Source: Fimenecus sp045543095 (GTDB taxonomy: Bacteria > Bacillota > Clostridia > Oscillospirales > Acutalibacteraceae). From it: a stretch of 64,000 nt of DNA. Positions 31,906-42,290 of the stretch are shown piece by piece. Within the stretch, counting starts at the first letter, position 1, and every line of letters starts with the position of its first letter. The stretch spans positions 1-64,000 of the forward strand of contig JAZQMC010000028.1 in NCBI GenBank assembly GCA_045543095.1. The letters are read 5' to 3'. Both the position numbers and the translations under genes were made by a program. The notes under the pieces are model-generated. The model was not told the origin of the DNA and searched no databases. It saw only the letters and a program-made list of their open reading frames with translations.

Positions 31906-33942
31906 ATGAGCAGAAAAAAGTGGATTACCGCACATATTGATAAAGATTTAGCGGCTCAGGTTGCTGAAAATCATAGTCTTGACCCATTTACCGCCCTTAT
32001 TCTCGTGTCCCGCGGTATTACTGAATATGAAGATGTTGAAGAGTTTTTTGACACCGATTTCAGCTTCTGTGACCCTTATCTTATTACCGATATGGAAAAA
32101 GCAGTTGAACGAATTGAAAAGGCTATCGAAAACTTTGAAAAAATCTGTGTTTTCGGTGACTATGACTGTGACGGTGTAACATCAACGGCACTTATGTATT
32201 CCTATCTCACCTCACGCGGTGCAGATGTGACTTATTATATCCCCGACCGTGTCACCGAGGGCTACGGAATGAATTGCTCTGCAATTAAAAAATTGAGTGA
32301 ACAGGGTGTAAAACTCATTGTAACCGTAGATAACGGTATTTCTGCTATTGAAGAAATTGAATATGCAAAAACTCTTGGCATTGATTGTGTTGTTACCGAC
32401 CATCACAAATCGGGCGATGTGTTACCCGACGCGGTGGCAGTTGTTGACCCTCACAGAGAAGATTGCAATTTGCATTTTAAAGAGTGGGCGGGTGTCGGCG
32501 TTGCCTTTAAAGTGGTTTGTGCTCTTGAAAAAGGTGATTATTTTTCGGTGCTCGCACAGTATGCCGACATTATTGCCGTCGGTACTGTTGCCGATGTGGT
32601 AGATTTAAAAGACGAAAACCGTGCCATTGTAAAATACGGTGTTGCAAAAATAAACAGTAATCCCTGCAACGGAATTAACGCTCTTCGTCAGATTGCAGGT
32701 GTAAGCGAAAAACCGCTCAATGCGGTTGGTGTAACATATTCATTAGCACCTAGAATAAATGCAGCGGGCAGAATTGAGTCTGCTGAAACTGCCTTAAAAC
32801 TTCTTCTTTGTGAAGATTTGCAGGTGGCTCTCGATATGGCGGAGCAAGTGGATAACTGTAACCGTCAGCGTCATACTCTTGAAAATGAGATTATGGAAGC
32901 GGCAGTTCGTCATATCGAAAGTAATAATGCACTTAAGTATTCCCGCGTAATTGTTGTGTGCGGTGAGGGTTGGCACCACGGTGTAATCGGCATTGTAGCA
33001 GCCCGAATTACCGAAAAATACGGCAAGCCGTCAATCGTAATCACCTTTGAGGGTGACGAGGGCACGGGTTCGGCTCGTAGTATCGACGGATTTTCAGTAT
33101 ATGATGCCATTAAATATTGTGAGTCGGACCTCACTCATTTCGGCGGTCATACAATGGCGGCAGGTCTTGGTGTTAAACGAGATAAAGTTACCGACTTTTT
33201 CAATAAAATCAATGAATATGCCAAGAGTCAGGAGTCGGTAGTGCCAACTCTAACTCTTGATTGTAAATTGAACCCCGCATATATAAACACAGCACTTGTA
33301 GAGTCTTTAGAATCCCTTGAACCCTTTGGGGCGGGTAACAGTCAACCGATTTTCGGTATTTTCGGTGTAACTCTTGCAAATATCAGACCCGTGGGCGAGG
33401 GCAAGCATTTAAGACTCGGCTTTACAAAGGGTAACACACAGTTCATCGCTATGAAATTCGGTGCAACACTCAATGATTTTCCTTATCGTGAGGGCGATAT
33501 GGTTGACCTTGCGGTGCGTATTGAGAAAAATGAATTCCGCGGTGAAGTCAAAGCCTCTGTTCAGGTGAAAGAAATTCGTTTTTCGGGTGTTCAAGAAGAT
33601 AATTTGTTTAAATCGCAGGCACTTTACGAAAAATTTAAAAGAGGAGAAAAACTTAATTCTCACGAGGCAAGATTTTTGTGCCCTACCCGTGAATTCCTTT
33701 TAGGTGTATTTAATCTTATAAAATCCTATAAAATATGGACTTTTGATATTGAAACAATGCTTGTTCGTGCAAAATGCCCCTATGAGAGATATTGCACAAT
33801 GCTTTTAAGTATTGATATACTTTGTGAATTGGGGCTTATTAAACGCGAGGGTGAGCATATAATATTTGATGGTGACGGCAAAAAAGCGGATTTGTCACAG
33901 TCACAAATTCTGAAAAAATTAACTGAAATGCAAGGGGAGTGA
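31906..33942 (+). CDS. recJ: Single-stranded-DNA exonuclease RecJ
   Basis: 678 residues. DHH phosphoesterase with FGDYDCDG (83-90), the signature DHH (165-167) and the DHHA1 domain with GAGNSQP-like glycine turn; an OB-fold segment follows and the last ~110 residues form an extra helical C-terminal region (from NSHEARFLCPTREF) found in longer Firmicute RecJ. It degrades ssDNA 5' to 3' in recombination and repair. ATG 31906 has AAGGAGGCGA upstream. The relA gene begins 7 bp downstream. Confidence 0.95.
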   Translation: MSRKKWITAHIDKDLAAQVAENHSLDPFTALILVSRGITEYEDVEEFFDTDFSFCDPYLITDMEKAVERIEKAIENFEKICVFGDYDCDGVTSTALMYSYLTSRGADVTYYIPDRVTEGYGMNCSAIKKLSEQGVKLIVTVDNGISAIEEIEYAKTLGIDCVVTDHHKSGDVLPDAVAVVDPHREDCNLHFKEWAGVGVAFKVVCALEKGDYFSVLAQYADIIAVGTVADVVDLKDENRAIVKYGVAKINSNPCNGINALRQIAGVSEKPLNAVGVTYSLAPRINAAGRIESAETALKLLLCEDLQVALDMAEQVDNCNRQRHTLENEIMEAAVRHIESNNALKYSRVIVVCGEGWHHGVIGIVAARITEKYGKPSIVITFEGDEGTGSARSIDGFSVYDAIKYCESDLTHFGGHTMAAGLGVKRDKVTDFFNKINEYAKSQESVVPTLTLDCKLNPAYINTALVESLESLEPFGAGNSQPIFGIFGVTLANIRPVGEGKHLRLGFTKGNTQFIAMKFGATLNDFPYREGDMVDLAVRIEKNEFRGEVKASVQVKEIRFSGVQEDNLFKSQALYEKFKRGEKLNSHEARFLCPTREFLLGVFNLIKSYKIWTFDIETMLVRAKCPYERYCTMLLSIDILCELGLIKREGEHIIFDGDGKKADLSQSQILKKLTEMQGE

Positions 33943-33948
33943 TGATGG

Positions 33949-36147
33949 ATGGCAGAAATTATAAATGTTGATGTTGATAAACTCTATGGAGATTTAAGAG
34001 AAAAAATAGCGTCAATTCACAATGAAAGTGAATTAGAAGTTATCGACAAGGCTTTTGCAGTTGCAAAGGAATATCACGGTGAACAGCGTCGCCGTTCAGG
34101 TGAGCCATATATCATTCACCCAATTGCAGTTGCAGATATTCTTGTGGATTTGGGTATGGATTGGCAGTCAATTGTTGCTGCCCTTTTACACGATGTTGTT
34201 GAAGACACAGAGTACACAATTGAACAGTTGAAAGAAGAATTCGGCGAAGATGTTGCGATACTTGTTGACGGTGTTACAAAGCTCGGTCAGGTTCAGCTCA
34301 ATTCCCGCGACTCAAAAGAGCAGGCACAAGCAGAAAATGTGCGTAAAATGCTTCTTGCAATGTCAAAGGATATTCGTGTTATCATCGTAAAACTTGCTGA
34401 CAGACTTCACAATATGCGTACCCTTGAATACGTTGCACCACAGAAACAACGCGATAAGGCACTTGAAACTCTTGAAATTTTTGCACCCATTTCGCACCGT
34501 CTTGGTATCCGTTGGGTTAAAGAAGAACTTGAAGACCGTGCAATCCGTTTTCTTGACCCTGTGGCTTATGAGCAGATTGAAAAGAGTCTGAAAGAGAGTA
34601 ATCGTTCAGACGAAAACTTTATTGAAAATACAAAGGCTAAAATTCTTGAGCGTGTGCATGAGATTGTGCCCAATGCTCAAATCAGCGGTCGAATTAAATC
34701 AGTTCACGGTATTTACCGTAAAATGTATATGCAGGGCAAACAGTTTGACCAGATTTTCGATATTTACGCGGTTCGTATTATCGTTGACAGCGTTATTGAC
34801 TGTTACAACTGTCTTGGTATTATCCACGATATGTATAATCCGCTTCCAAATCGTTTTAAGGATTATATTTCAACCCCAAAGCCCAATATGTATCAGTCAC
34901 TTCATACCACAGTTATCAGTAAAGAGGGTATTACCTTTGAAGTGCAGATAAGAACTTGGGAAATGCACCGTACCGCAGAATTCGGTATCGCGGCTCACTG
35001 GAAATATAAGAGCGGCGTGACTAACAGTAAACAGAGTTTTGACGACCGTCTTCAGTGGATTAGACAAATGCTTGAAGCTCAGCAGGAAACAGGTGACGCA
35101 CGCGAAATTGTATCATCAATCAAAACCGACCTTATTACTGACGAGGTATTTGTTTATACCCCAAAAGGTGACGTTATCAATGTGCCTATGGGCTCAACCG
35201 TAATTGACTTTGCCTATGCAATTCACTCGGCGGTTGGTAACAAAATGACGGGTGCAAAGGTAGACGGCAGAATTGTACCCATTGATTATGTAATCAAAAC
35301 AGGTGAGATTGTTGAAATTCTCACTTCTTCACAGCAGGGTAGAGGTCCAAGCCGTGATTGGCTTAATATTGTAAAAACCAATCAGGCTCGCAGTAAAATC
35401 CGTGCTTGGTTCAAAAAAGAAAAGCGTGAAGAAAATATCGCAGAGGGTAAATTGGAAATAGAACGCGAGTTCAGAAGAAACTATATCCGTTTAAGCGAAG
35501 AAGATTACAATAAATTTATTAAAAAACTGGCTGAACGTCAGCGAATGGAAAATCTTGACGATTTTTATGCGGCTATCGGTTACGGCGGACTTTCAATTAA
35601 CCGCCTTATGCCATATATCAAAGAAGAATATCAGAAAAATTATGATAAGAGCCGTGAAGAAATTAAGGTTATTCCAATTAAAAACCAAACCAAGAAAAAT
35701 AGTGACGGTGTTACAGTTGAGGGCATTGATAATTGTCTGATTAAGTTCTCTCAATGCTGTAATCCGCTTCCCGGTGACGAGATTATCGGCTTTATTACTC
35801 GCGGTCACGGTGTTTCAATTCATAAAAAGAATTGTACCAATGTTCCGAAGGATATAAGAAACTGTGCCGAGCCTGCACGCTGGGTGAATGCTTATTGGAA
35901 TAAGAATGTGAAAGAAGAATATAAAGCAACACTTCAGATTACTTGTCTTTCACGTATCGGACTTATGGCAGAGATTGCAATGGCAGTTGCAAATATGCGA
36001 GTAAATATTGTGAATATCAGTACTCACGATATGAAAGACGGCAGAGCAATCGTTGAACTGACCGTTAATGTCAGCGGTCTTGACCACCTTAAAAATCTTA
36101 TTTCAAAAATCGAAAAAATTGATGGTGTTTTATCCGTGGAGAGATAA
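33949..36147 (+). CDS. relA: Bifunctional (p)ppGpp synthetase/hydrolase RelA/SpoT
   Basis: 732 residues, the usual length of a long RSH protein. HD hydrolase (LLHDVVEDT, 79-87; KLADRLHNMRT), synthetase domain (RIKSVHGIYRKM and YQSLHTTV near 315), TGS (about 395-455), a conserved-Cys region (CCNPLPGDEIIGF) and C-terminal ACT domain. It makes and degrades the stringent alarmone; both active sites look intact. Packed between recJ and dtd as in many Firmicutes. Confidence 0.96.
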   Translation: MAEIINVDVDKLYGDLREKIASIHNESELEVIDKAFAVAKEYHGEQRRRSGEPYIIHPIAVADILVDLGMDWQSIVAALLHDVVEDTEYTIEQLKEEFGEDVAILVDGVTKLGQVQLNSRDSKEQAQAENVRKMLLAMSKDIRVIIVKLADRLHNMRTLEYVAPQKQRDKALETLEIFAPISHRLGIRWVKEELEDRAIRFLDPVAYEQIEKSLKESNRSDENFIENTKAKILERVHEIVPNAQISGRIKSVHGIYRKMYMQGKQFDQIFDIYAVRIIVDSVIDCYNCLGIIHDMYNPLPNRFKDYISTPKPNMYQSLHTTVISKEGITFEVQIRTWEMHRTAEFGIAAHWKYKSGVTNSKQSFDDRLQWIRQMLEAQQETGDAREIVSSIKTDLITDEVFVYTPKGDVINVPMGSTVIDFAYAIHSAVGNKMTGAKVDGRIVPIDYVIKTGEIVEILTSSQQGRGPSRDWLNIVKTNQARSKIRAWFKKEKREENIAEGKLEIEREFRRNYIRLSEEDYNKFIKKLAERQRMENLDDFYAAIGYGGLSINRLMPYIKEEYQKNYDKSREEIKVIPIKNQTKKNSDGVTVEGIDNCLIKFSQCCNPLPGDEIIGFITRGHGVSIHKKNCTNVPKDIRNCAEPARWVNAYWNKNVKEEYKATLQITCLSRIGLMAEIAMAVANMRVNIVNISTHDMKDGRAIVELTVNVSGLDHLKNLISKIEKIDGVLSVER

Positions 36148-36149
36148 AA

Positions 36150-36608
36150 ATGAAAGCAGTTATACAACGAGTTTCAAGAGCAAGCGTCACAGTTGACGGT
36201 GAGCTTGTTTCAAAAATTAATAAGGGTTATTTAGTGCTTTTGGGCGTAATGGATGACGATAGTGAAGCCGATGCCGAGGTGCTTGCCCGCAAAACTGCAA
36301 CACTTCGCGTTTTTGAAGACAGTGAGGGCAAAATGAACCTTGATGTCAATCAGGTTGACGGCGAAATTCTTGCAGTTTCACAGTTCACACTCTGTGCTGA
36401 TGTTAAAAAAGGTAACCGTCCGTCGTTTATCCGTTCAGGCGAACCCAACCGTGCCAATGAACTTTATGAACATTATTGCGACGAGCTTTTGAAAAACGGC
36501 GTTAAAAATGTTGGCAAAGGCGTTTTTGGTGCGGATATGAAAGTTGAACTTCTCAACGACGGCCCCGTAACAATTTTATATGATTCGGAAATCTGGAGGA
36601 AAAAGTAA
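36150..36608 (+). CDS. dtd: D-aminoacyl-tRNA deacylase
   Basis: 152 residues, full length. Contains the cross-subunit signature pair SQFTLCAD and NDGPVTILYDS (Gly-Pro motif) of the DTD family, which removes D-amino acids from tRNA. Starts 2 bp after relA in the same operon. Confidence 0.95.
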   Translation: MKAVIQRVSRASVTVDGELVSKINKGYLVLLGVMDDDSEADAEVLARKTATLRVFEDSEGKMNLDVNQVDGEILAVSQFTLCADVKKGNRPSFIRSGEPNRANELYEHYCDELLKNGVKNVGKGVFGADMKVELLNDGPVTILYDSEIWRKK

Positions 36609-36611
36609 AAT

Positions 36612-37265
36612 ATGATTTCTGTAAAAACGCATTATGCAATTATGGAGGATGGCTTCACAACTAACACATATATTGTTACCGACGAGGAAACAGGTGAAAC
36701 AGCAGTTGTTGACCCATCATTAAGCGAAGAAAAACTTATTGAAAAGTTAAAAGATAAAAAAGTAAAATATATTCTCATAACTCACGGCCATTTTGACCAT
36801 ATTGGCGGAGCAAATCTTGTTAAAAAAGAAACAGGTGCAAAAGTAGTTGTTCATAAAGAAGACGAAGAAATGCTCTGTGACAGCAATAAAAATGAGTTTA
36901 AAAGAAATTTCGGTTATGATATGACCCCCGTATATCCGGATATTTTAGTTGAAGATGGTTCAGAGCTTATGCTCGGCAACAGTAAAATTACCGTTTTGCA
37001 TACACCCGGTCATACAAAAGGCGGAGTTTGTTATATCTTTGCTGATGACCGTGTACTTTTCTCCGGTGATACCCTATTTAAGTTGACCGCCGGCAGAACT
37101 GATTTTTACGGTGGTAATGCAAGAACGGAACTTAAATCGCTTTTGAAAATAGGTGATTTAGAGGGTGACTATATTGTTTATCCAGGTCACGATGATTCAA
37201 CAACATTGCAATTTGAACGCGAAAATAACCGATATATGAAAACAAGATTCAGAAATAAATTATGA
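36612..37265 (+). CDS. Metallo-beta-lactamase-fold hydrolase
   Basis: 217 residues, with the metal-binding signature THGHFDHIGG, HTPGHTKGG, FSGDTLF and PGHDD of glyoxalase-II-like enzymes. Probably a cytosolic thioester or related hydrolase; it lacks the C-terminal helical substrate domain of true glyoxalase II, so the substrate is open. Lies 3 bp after dtd and overlaps the next gene by 4 bp. Confidence 0.9.
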   Translation: MISVKTHYAIMEDGFTTNTYIVTDEETGETAVVDPSLSEEKLIEKLKDKKVKYILITHGHFDHIGGANLVKKETGAKVVVHKEDEEMLCDSNKNEFKRNFGYDMTPVYPDILVEDGSELMLGNSKITVLHTPGHTKGGVCYIFADDRVLFSGDTLFKLTAGRTDFYGGNARTELKSLLKIGDLEGDYIVYPGHDDSTTLQFERENNRYMKTRFRNKL

Positions 37266-38701
37266 GATTACTTGTACTAAATCATAAATTTCATTATGAA
37301 ATGGAAAAACTTGTCCGCATTTTTATGCCCGACGAGAAAATTGAAGTTATATATGACACTGTAACTGATGATTTTCATCTTCTTACCGCGGTAGAAGATG
37401 AAATTACAGTTACCGCAAATTTTAAAGGATTTTTCAAAAGCCTTGTTGCACCTCGTTGTGAAGACGATGAAATGCAGATGGGCAGAATGGTCTATACAAT
37501 TTTGAGCGAATACACAGGCTTTTCACCCAAATGGGGAGTGCTCACGGGTGTCCGTCCCTCAAAATTGCTTATAAATACTGAAAAAGTGAAGGGCAGAGCA
37601 AAAACAGAAGAATATTTTAAAACTGATTTGCTTGTAACACAAGAAAAATACGGTCTTGCCCGCAATGTTGCAGACCAAGAAGAACGCATAATCGCAACTT
37701 CAAAGCCGGAGTCTTTCAGTTTATATATTTCAATTCCGTTTTGCCCTTCAAGATGTAGTTATTGTTCTTTCGTATCTCATTCAATTGAGAACGAAAAAGC
37801 AAGAAACCTCTTGCCTCAATATGTTGAATATCTCGTAAAAGAACTTGAAATTACAGGCGAAATCGCAAAAGCAAACGGACTTCGGCTCGAAAGTGTTTAT
37901 GTTGGCGGTGGTACACCCTCAACCCTTTCTGCAGAACAGTTGGACGTTGTTACAGATACAGTAAACAAATGCTTTGATTTATCCACTTGTCGTGAATTTA
38001 CTGTTGAGGCGGGCAGACCCGATACTATCACGCAAGAAAAACTTTGTGTGCTAAAAAACAGTCCCGTTGACAGAATAAGCATAAATCCGCAAACTTTTGT
38101 AAATTCAGTGCTTGAAGCCGTGGGCAGACGCCATAGTGCAGAAGATACAATTAAGATTTTTGAATTAGCCCGCAAAATCGGGTTCAATAATATCAATATG
38201 GATTTGATTGCGGGGCTTCCTACAGATACTTATGAGGGCTTTTGCCATTCTGTTGATACAGCAATGGCTCTTGACCCTGAAAATATAACAGTTCACACGC
38301 TTGCGGTGAAACGCTCGTCATCTATTGGCCAGAATTCGCCTGAAATCGCGGTGAAAAATGCAGTTTTAGCGTCTTCAATGCTTGACTATACTTATGAAAA
38401 GCTCCAAAATAATTATCACCCATACTATATGTATCGTCAGTCAAAATCTGCTGGTGCATTAGAAAATGTGGGGTGGGCAAAGAGTGGTACCGAGTGTGTT
38501 TACAACATCTTTATGATGGAAGAATGTCACACGATTCTCTCCTGTGGTGGCGGTGCAGTTACAAAGCTTAAAGCACCGCACAGTAATGAAATTGAACGAA
38601 TTTTTAATTTTAAATATCCGTTTGAATATATTTCGGGGTTTGAAGAATTAACCGAACGAAAGAAAAGAATAACAGAGTTTTATTGTACATACCATATTTA
38701 A
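37262..38701 (+). CDS. hemZ: HemZ-like radical SAM coproporphyrinogen dehydrogenase
   Basis: 479 residues. Radical SAM cluster FCPSRCSYC (Cys161, Cys165, Cys168), preceded by an N-terminal domain of about 150 residues found in HemZ-type proteins, and followed by GGGTPSTL and the HemN-like C-terminal section. HemZ group members are annotated as oxygen-independent coproporphyrinogen III dehydrogenases, but in organisms without other heme genes the activity is uncertain. The start overlaps the preceding stop (ATGA). Confidence 0.85.
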   Translation: MRLLVLNHKFHYEMEKLVRIFMPDEKIEVIYDTVTDDFHLLTAVEDEITVTANFKGFFKSLVAPRCEDDEMQMGRMVYTILSEYTGFSPKWGVLTGVRPSKLLINTEKVKGRAKTEEYFKTDLLVTQEKYGLARNVADQEERIIATSKPESFSLYISIPFCPSRCSYCSFVSHSIENEKARNLLPQYVEYLVKELEITGEIAKANGLRLESVYVGGGTPSTLSAEQLDVVTDTVNKCFDLSTCREFTVEAGRPDTITQEKLCVLKNSPVDRISINPQTFVNSVLEAVGRRHSAEDTIKIFELARKIGFNNINMDLIAGLPTDTYEGFCHSVDTAMALDPENITVHTLAVKRSSSIGQNSPEIAVKNAVLASSMLDYTYEKLQNNYHPYYMYRQSKSAGALENVGWAKSGTECVYNIFMMEECHTILSCGGGAVTKLKAPHSNEIERIFNFKYPFEYISGFEELTERKKRITEFYCTYHI

Positions 38702-38712
38702 AGGTGATTAAT

Positions 38713-39633
38713 GTGTCTAACTTGAACAATAAAATTGAATTTATCAACACTATGGCAAAAGAGCCTGAAAGCTTTATCGCACAATGCGAACTTCGTTATC
38801 AGAATATTATCGACGGTATTGCAAAACGCATAATTGACGAAGAGGGCAGAGAGATTGTAATGCTTGCAGGTCCGTCCTCGGCGGGTAAAACCACAACTGC
38901 CCGCAAACTCTCGGAAAGTCTTATAAAGCAAGGAGTTAAAACCTATGTGTTAAGCCTTGACGACTTCTACTTAAACCGTGAGGATATTCCGTATCTTCCC
39001 GACGGCTCACAGGATTTTGAAACCGTTGATGCCCTTGATTTAAAATGCTTTGAAGAGTGCGTAAATGCACTTCTTCGCGGTGAAACAGTTAAAAACCCTG
39101 TTTTTGATTTTACAACGGGCAGACGAAGTGACACACAGTTTAACGAGATTACTCTCGGTGATGAGGATGTTGTAATTATTGAGGGGCTTCACGCATTAAA
39201 CCCCGTAATCACCGAAAAAATCGTGGGCAAGCTTTTGAAAATTTATATCAATGTGTCTTCACGAATTTATGACGAAAAGGGTAATATCATTTTAAATAAA
39301 CGAAATATGCGTTTTATTCGCAGAATGGTGCGTGACTATAAATTCCGCGACAGTTCGGTCGAAAATACCTATAAGCTTTGGAAAAATGTTACAGAGGGTG
39401 AGGATAAATATCTTTTCCCGTATCGTGATAATGCAGATATTAAAGCAAACACAATTCATTTGTATGAAAGTTGTGTTTTAAAGCATCAGGCATTGCCCTT
39501 GCTTATAAACAGCGAAATTTCAGATGAATTCAAAGCACAAGCGACAAAACTGGTAAATGCACTTGAGAAATTTACAGATATTTCTGAAACACTTGTTCCT
39601 CAGGACTCATTATTACGCGAATTTCTCGGATGA
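38713..39633 (+). CDS. P-loop nucleoside (uridine-like) kinase
   Basis: 307 residues. Walker A GPSSAGKTTT (about 53-62), LDDFYLNRED and EGLHALNP match the uridine kinase/phosphoribulokinase superfamily. Many clostridial relatives carry a longer N-terminal TGS-like region; here it is a short helix. Start is GTG 38713, 7 nt after AAAGGTG and 11 bp behind hemZ; a TTG within the hemZ end is less likely. Confidence 0.85.
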   Translation: MSNLNNKIEFINTMAKEPESFIAQCELRYQNIIDGIAKRIIDEEGREIVMLAGPSSAGKTTTARKLSESLIKQGVKTYVLSLDDFYLNREDIPYLPDGSQDFETVDALDLKCFEECVNALLRGETVKNPVFDFTTGRRSDTQFNEITLGDEDVVIIEGLHALNPVITEKIVGKLLKIYINVSSRIYDEKGNIILNKRNMRFIRRMVRDYKFRDSSVENTYKLWKNVTEGEDKYLFPYRDNADIKANTIHLYESCVLKHQALPLLINSEISDEFKAQATKLVNALEKFTDISETLVPQDSLLREFLG

Positions 39634-39661
39634 GTCGATAAATAATAAGAAGGTGTGAAAG

Positions 39662-41425
39662 TTGGCAGAAAAGCAAAGAAAAAATCAATCACTTCTAAAC
39701 GGTGCACTTATTTTAAGTCTTGCAACGATTATAGTTAAGGTAATTGGCGTAATTTATAAAATTCCTCTTTCCAATATGATTGGTACTGTGGGCAGAGGTT
39801 ATTTTGACTCCGCTTACAGCCTTTATGTTCCCATTTATACCATTTCAATGGCGGGACTTCCTGTTGCAGTTTCAAATATGGTGTCGCGTGCTATGGCATT
39901 GGGCAATTACCGTGATGTGAAAATCATTCATAAGGTTGCAAAACGATTATTTTTGATTGTAGGTATAATCGGTACAATAACAATGCTCGCTCTTGCATAC
40001 CCTTATGCAATGTCTGCAAGAAATATGGATATTCTTCCTGCGGTTTTCGTAATCACACCGTCAATTTTCTTCTGTTGCATAATGTCGAGCTATCGCGGTT
40101 ATTACAACGGACTTTCAAATATGACACCCACCGCAGTGTCGCAGGTATTTGAAGCAGGCGGAAAGCTGATTTTCGGTCTTTTGTGTGCACGCTGGGCAAT
40201 CGAATACGGTTATTCTCGATATGAAGCAGGGCTTACTGTTTTCGGCAGAGAGGTTGCAAATGAAACTGAAGCCTTAAGTGCAATTTTCCCCTATGCTGCC
40301 GCAGGTGCTGCTGCGGGTGTAACTCTCGGCACAGTTTTAGGTCTTATCTATCTTCTTATTATGCATAAGCTCAAGGGTGATAAGATTACCAAAACAGAGC
40401 TTGCAAATGCTCCAAAACCGCAGAATTCAGGTGTAATTGCTAAAAATCTTATTAAATTTGCAATTCCCGTGGCACTCAGTTCACTTGTTTTCAGCATAAC
40501 AAATCTTATTGACTCAATCACAATCCAAAACCGACTTGAATATATGATTGAGAATAATCTTGATTTTATCAGAAATCTTTATGCTACCGAGCTTGTGGGT
40601 ATTCTTGATGCCGATATTAAAAACTTCCTTTTTGGTGCATATTCACTCTCACTTGATTTCAGAAATCTTATTCCGTCAATTACAATGACATTGGGTATTA
40701 GTGCGATTCCCACATTGTCTGCGGCGTGGGCGGTTAAGAATAAACAGAAAATCAAGGTATCAATTGAATCAGTAATGCGAGTTACAATGCTTGTGGCAAT
40801 GCCTTGCGGAATTGGTATGGGTGTGCTTGCACAACCGATTTTAGCTGCGTTCTATGGCAGTGGCGAGTCTGCAAGCGGTATTTCAATCGCAGCACCTGTA
40901 CTTACGGCTTACGGATTTACAATTTTCCTTATGGCTCTCTCTCAGCCAATGACAAATATGTTGCAGGCTCTCGGCAAAACAAAAATTCCGTTAATTTCTC
41001 TTACTATCGGTGCACTCACAAAACTGGTTGCAAACTTTATCTTCGTTGCAATCCCCGAGCTTAATGTTAACGGTGCAATCATAGGTACGGTGCTTTGCTA
41101 TGTGGTTGTGGTTGCAATCAATCTTATGGCACTTGTGCGTACTGCAAGAGTGAGAATAAATATTTTCTCGGTTTTCTTAAAGCCAATTTTCAGCGGTATT
41201 CTCTGCGGTGTTTCAGCGTACACTTCTTACGGACTCTGCAATCGTTTTATCCCCGAAAATTCGCTTAAAAATATACTTTGTCTTGGTATTTCAATCTGTT
41301 TTGGCGGTCTTGTTTATGTAATTTCAACACTTCTCATCAAAGGAATATCAAAAGATGACGTAATTATGCTCCCAAAAGGAGAAAAAATTGCAAAAATACT
41401 TGCAAAATTTGGTTTTATAGAGTAA
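39662..41425 (+). CDS. Polysaccharide/lipid flippase (SpoVB/MurJ-like)
   Basis: 587 residues with about 14 membrane segments. The opening SLLNGALILSLATIIVKVIG and repeated bundle belong to the MOP superfamily branch of SpoVB/YabM-like lipid-linked oligosaccharide flippases. Position next to mazG matches the yabM-yabN order in Bacillus. Start is TTG 39662 with AAGGTG upstream. Probable role: export of a cell wall or spore wall precursor. Confidence 0.88.
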   Translation: MAEKQRKNQSLLNGALILSLATIIVKVIGVIYKIPLSNMIGTVGRGYFDSAYSLYVPIYTISMAGLPVAVSNMVSRAMALGNYRDVKIIHKVAKRLFLIVGIIGTITMLALAYPYAMSARNMDILPAVFVITPSIFFCCIMSSYRGYYNGLSNMTPTAVSQVFEAGGKLIFGLLCARWAIEYGYSRYEAGLTVFGREVANETEALSAIFPYAAAGAAAGVTLGTVLGLIYLLIMHKLKGDKITKTELANAPKPQNSGVIAKNLIKFAIPVALSSLVFSITNLIDSITIQNRLEYMIENNLDFIRNLYATELVGILDADIKNFLFGAYSLSLDFRNLIPSITMTLGISAIPTLSAAWAVKNKQKIKVSIESVMRVTMLVAMPCGIGMGVLAQPILAAFYGSGESASGISIAAPVLTAYGFTIFLMALSQPMTNMLQALGKTKIPLISLTIGALTKLVANFIFVAIPELNVNGAIIGTVLCYVVVVAINLMALVRTARVRINIFSVFLKPIFSGILCGVSAYTSYGLCNRFIPENSLKNILCLGISICFGGLVYVISTLLIKGISKDDVIMLPKGEKIAKILAKFGFIE

Positions 41426-41443
41426 AATTAAGAGGTAAGCAAA

Positions 41444-42241
41444 ATGATTGAAAATTTTAGCTTTAAAGAACATTACAATGTTGAAGATTTAATTGATATT
41501 GTTGAGATTCTTCGCTCACCCGAGGGTTGCCCTTGGGATAGGGAGCAAGACCACAAAAGTATCCGTCGTGATTTCCTTGAAGAAACTTACGAGGTTATTG
41601 AGGCAATCAATAAAAACGATAAAGAACTTCTTTTAGAGGAATTGGGCGATGTGCTTTTGCAGGTTGTTTTTCATACTCAGATTGAGCGTGAGCAGGGCAC
41701 ATTTCAATTAAATGATGTTGCAGATGGCGTTTGCAAAAAGATGATTGAGCGTCACCCTCACGTTTTTGGTGAGGTTAAGGCAGATACTTCGGCAGAGGTT
41801 CTTGAGAATTGGGATGCAATTAAAAAGCAAACCAAAAAGCAAAAGTCACAAACAGAGTCAATGCTTTCAATTCCCCGCGAATTCCCCGCACTTATGAGAG
41901 CTGATAAGGTTCAAAAAAAGGCGGCTAAGGTGGGATTTGATTGGGATAGTATTGACGGTGCATTCGATAAGGTCAGTGAAGAACTCAATGAACTTAAAAC
42001 TGCAGTCAAGAATAACGATTGCGAAAATATGCACGAAGAGTTGGGCGACCTGCTTTTCTCAGTTGTAAATGTTTCGCGATTTATCGGTGTTGACAGTGAA
42101 GAATCACTCACCGGTGCAACCGATAAATTTATCGACCGTTTTTCAAAAGTTGAAAAAATGGCACAGGAAAAAGGCCTCAATATGAAAGAAACAGAACTTT
42201 CTGAACTTGACAGGCTTTGGGATTTGGCTAAAAAGGATTAA
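41444..42241 (+). CDS. mazG: Nucleoside triphosphate pyrophosphohydrolase MazG
   Basis: 265 residues with two MazG modules; the first has EETYEVIEAI and EELGDVLLQVVF (metal-binding EExxE and ExxD), the second SEELNELKTA and EELGDLLFSVV. It hydrolyses NTPs to NMP and PPi to clear aberrant nucleotides. 18 bp after the flippase gene. The longer YabN form has an added methylase domain that is absent here. Confidence 0.93.
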   Translation: MIENFSFKEHYNVEDLIDIVEILRSPEGCPWDREQDHKSIRRDFLEETYEVIEAINKNDKELLLEELGDVLLQVVFHTQIEREQGTFQLNDVADGVCKKMIERHPHVFGEVKADTSAEVLENWDAIKKQTKKQKSQTESMLSIPREFPALMRADKVQKKAAKVGFDWDSIDGAFDKVSEELNELKTAVKNNDCENMHEELGDLLFSVVNVSRFIGVDSEESLTGATDKFIDRFSKVEKMAQEKGLNMKETELSELDRLWDLAKKD

Positions 42242-42290
42242 ATCCTTTTAGGATACACAAAGAGAAAATTTTTATTTGGAGGACTTACAA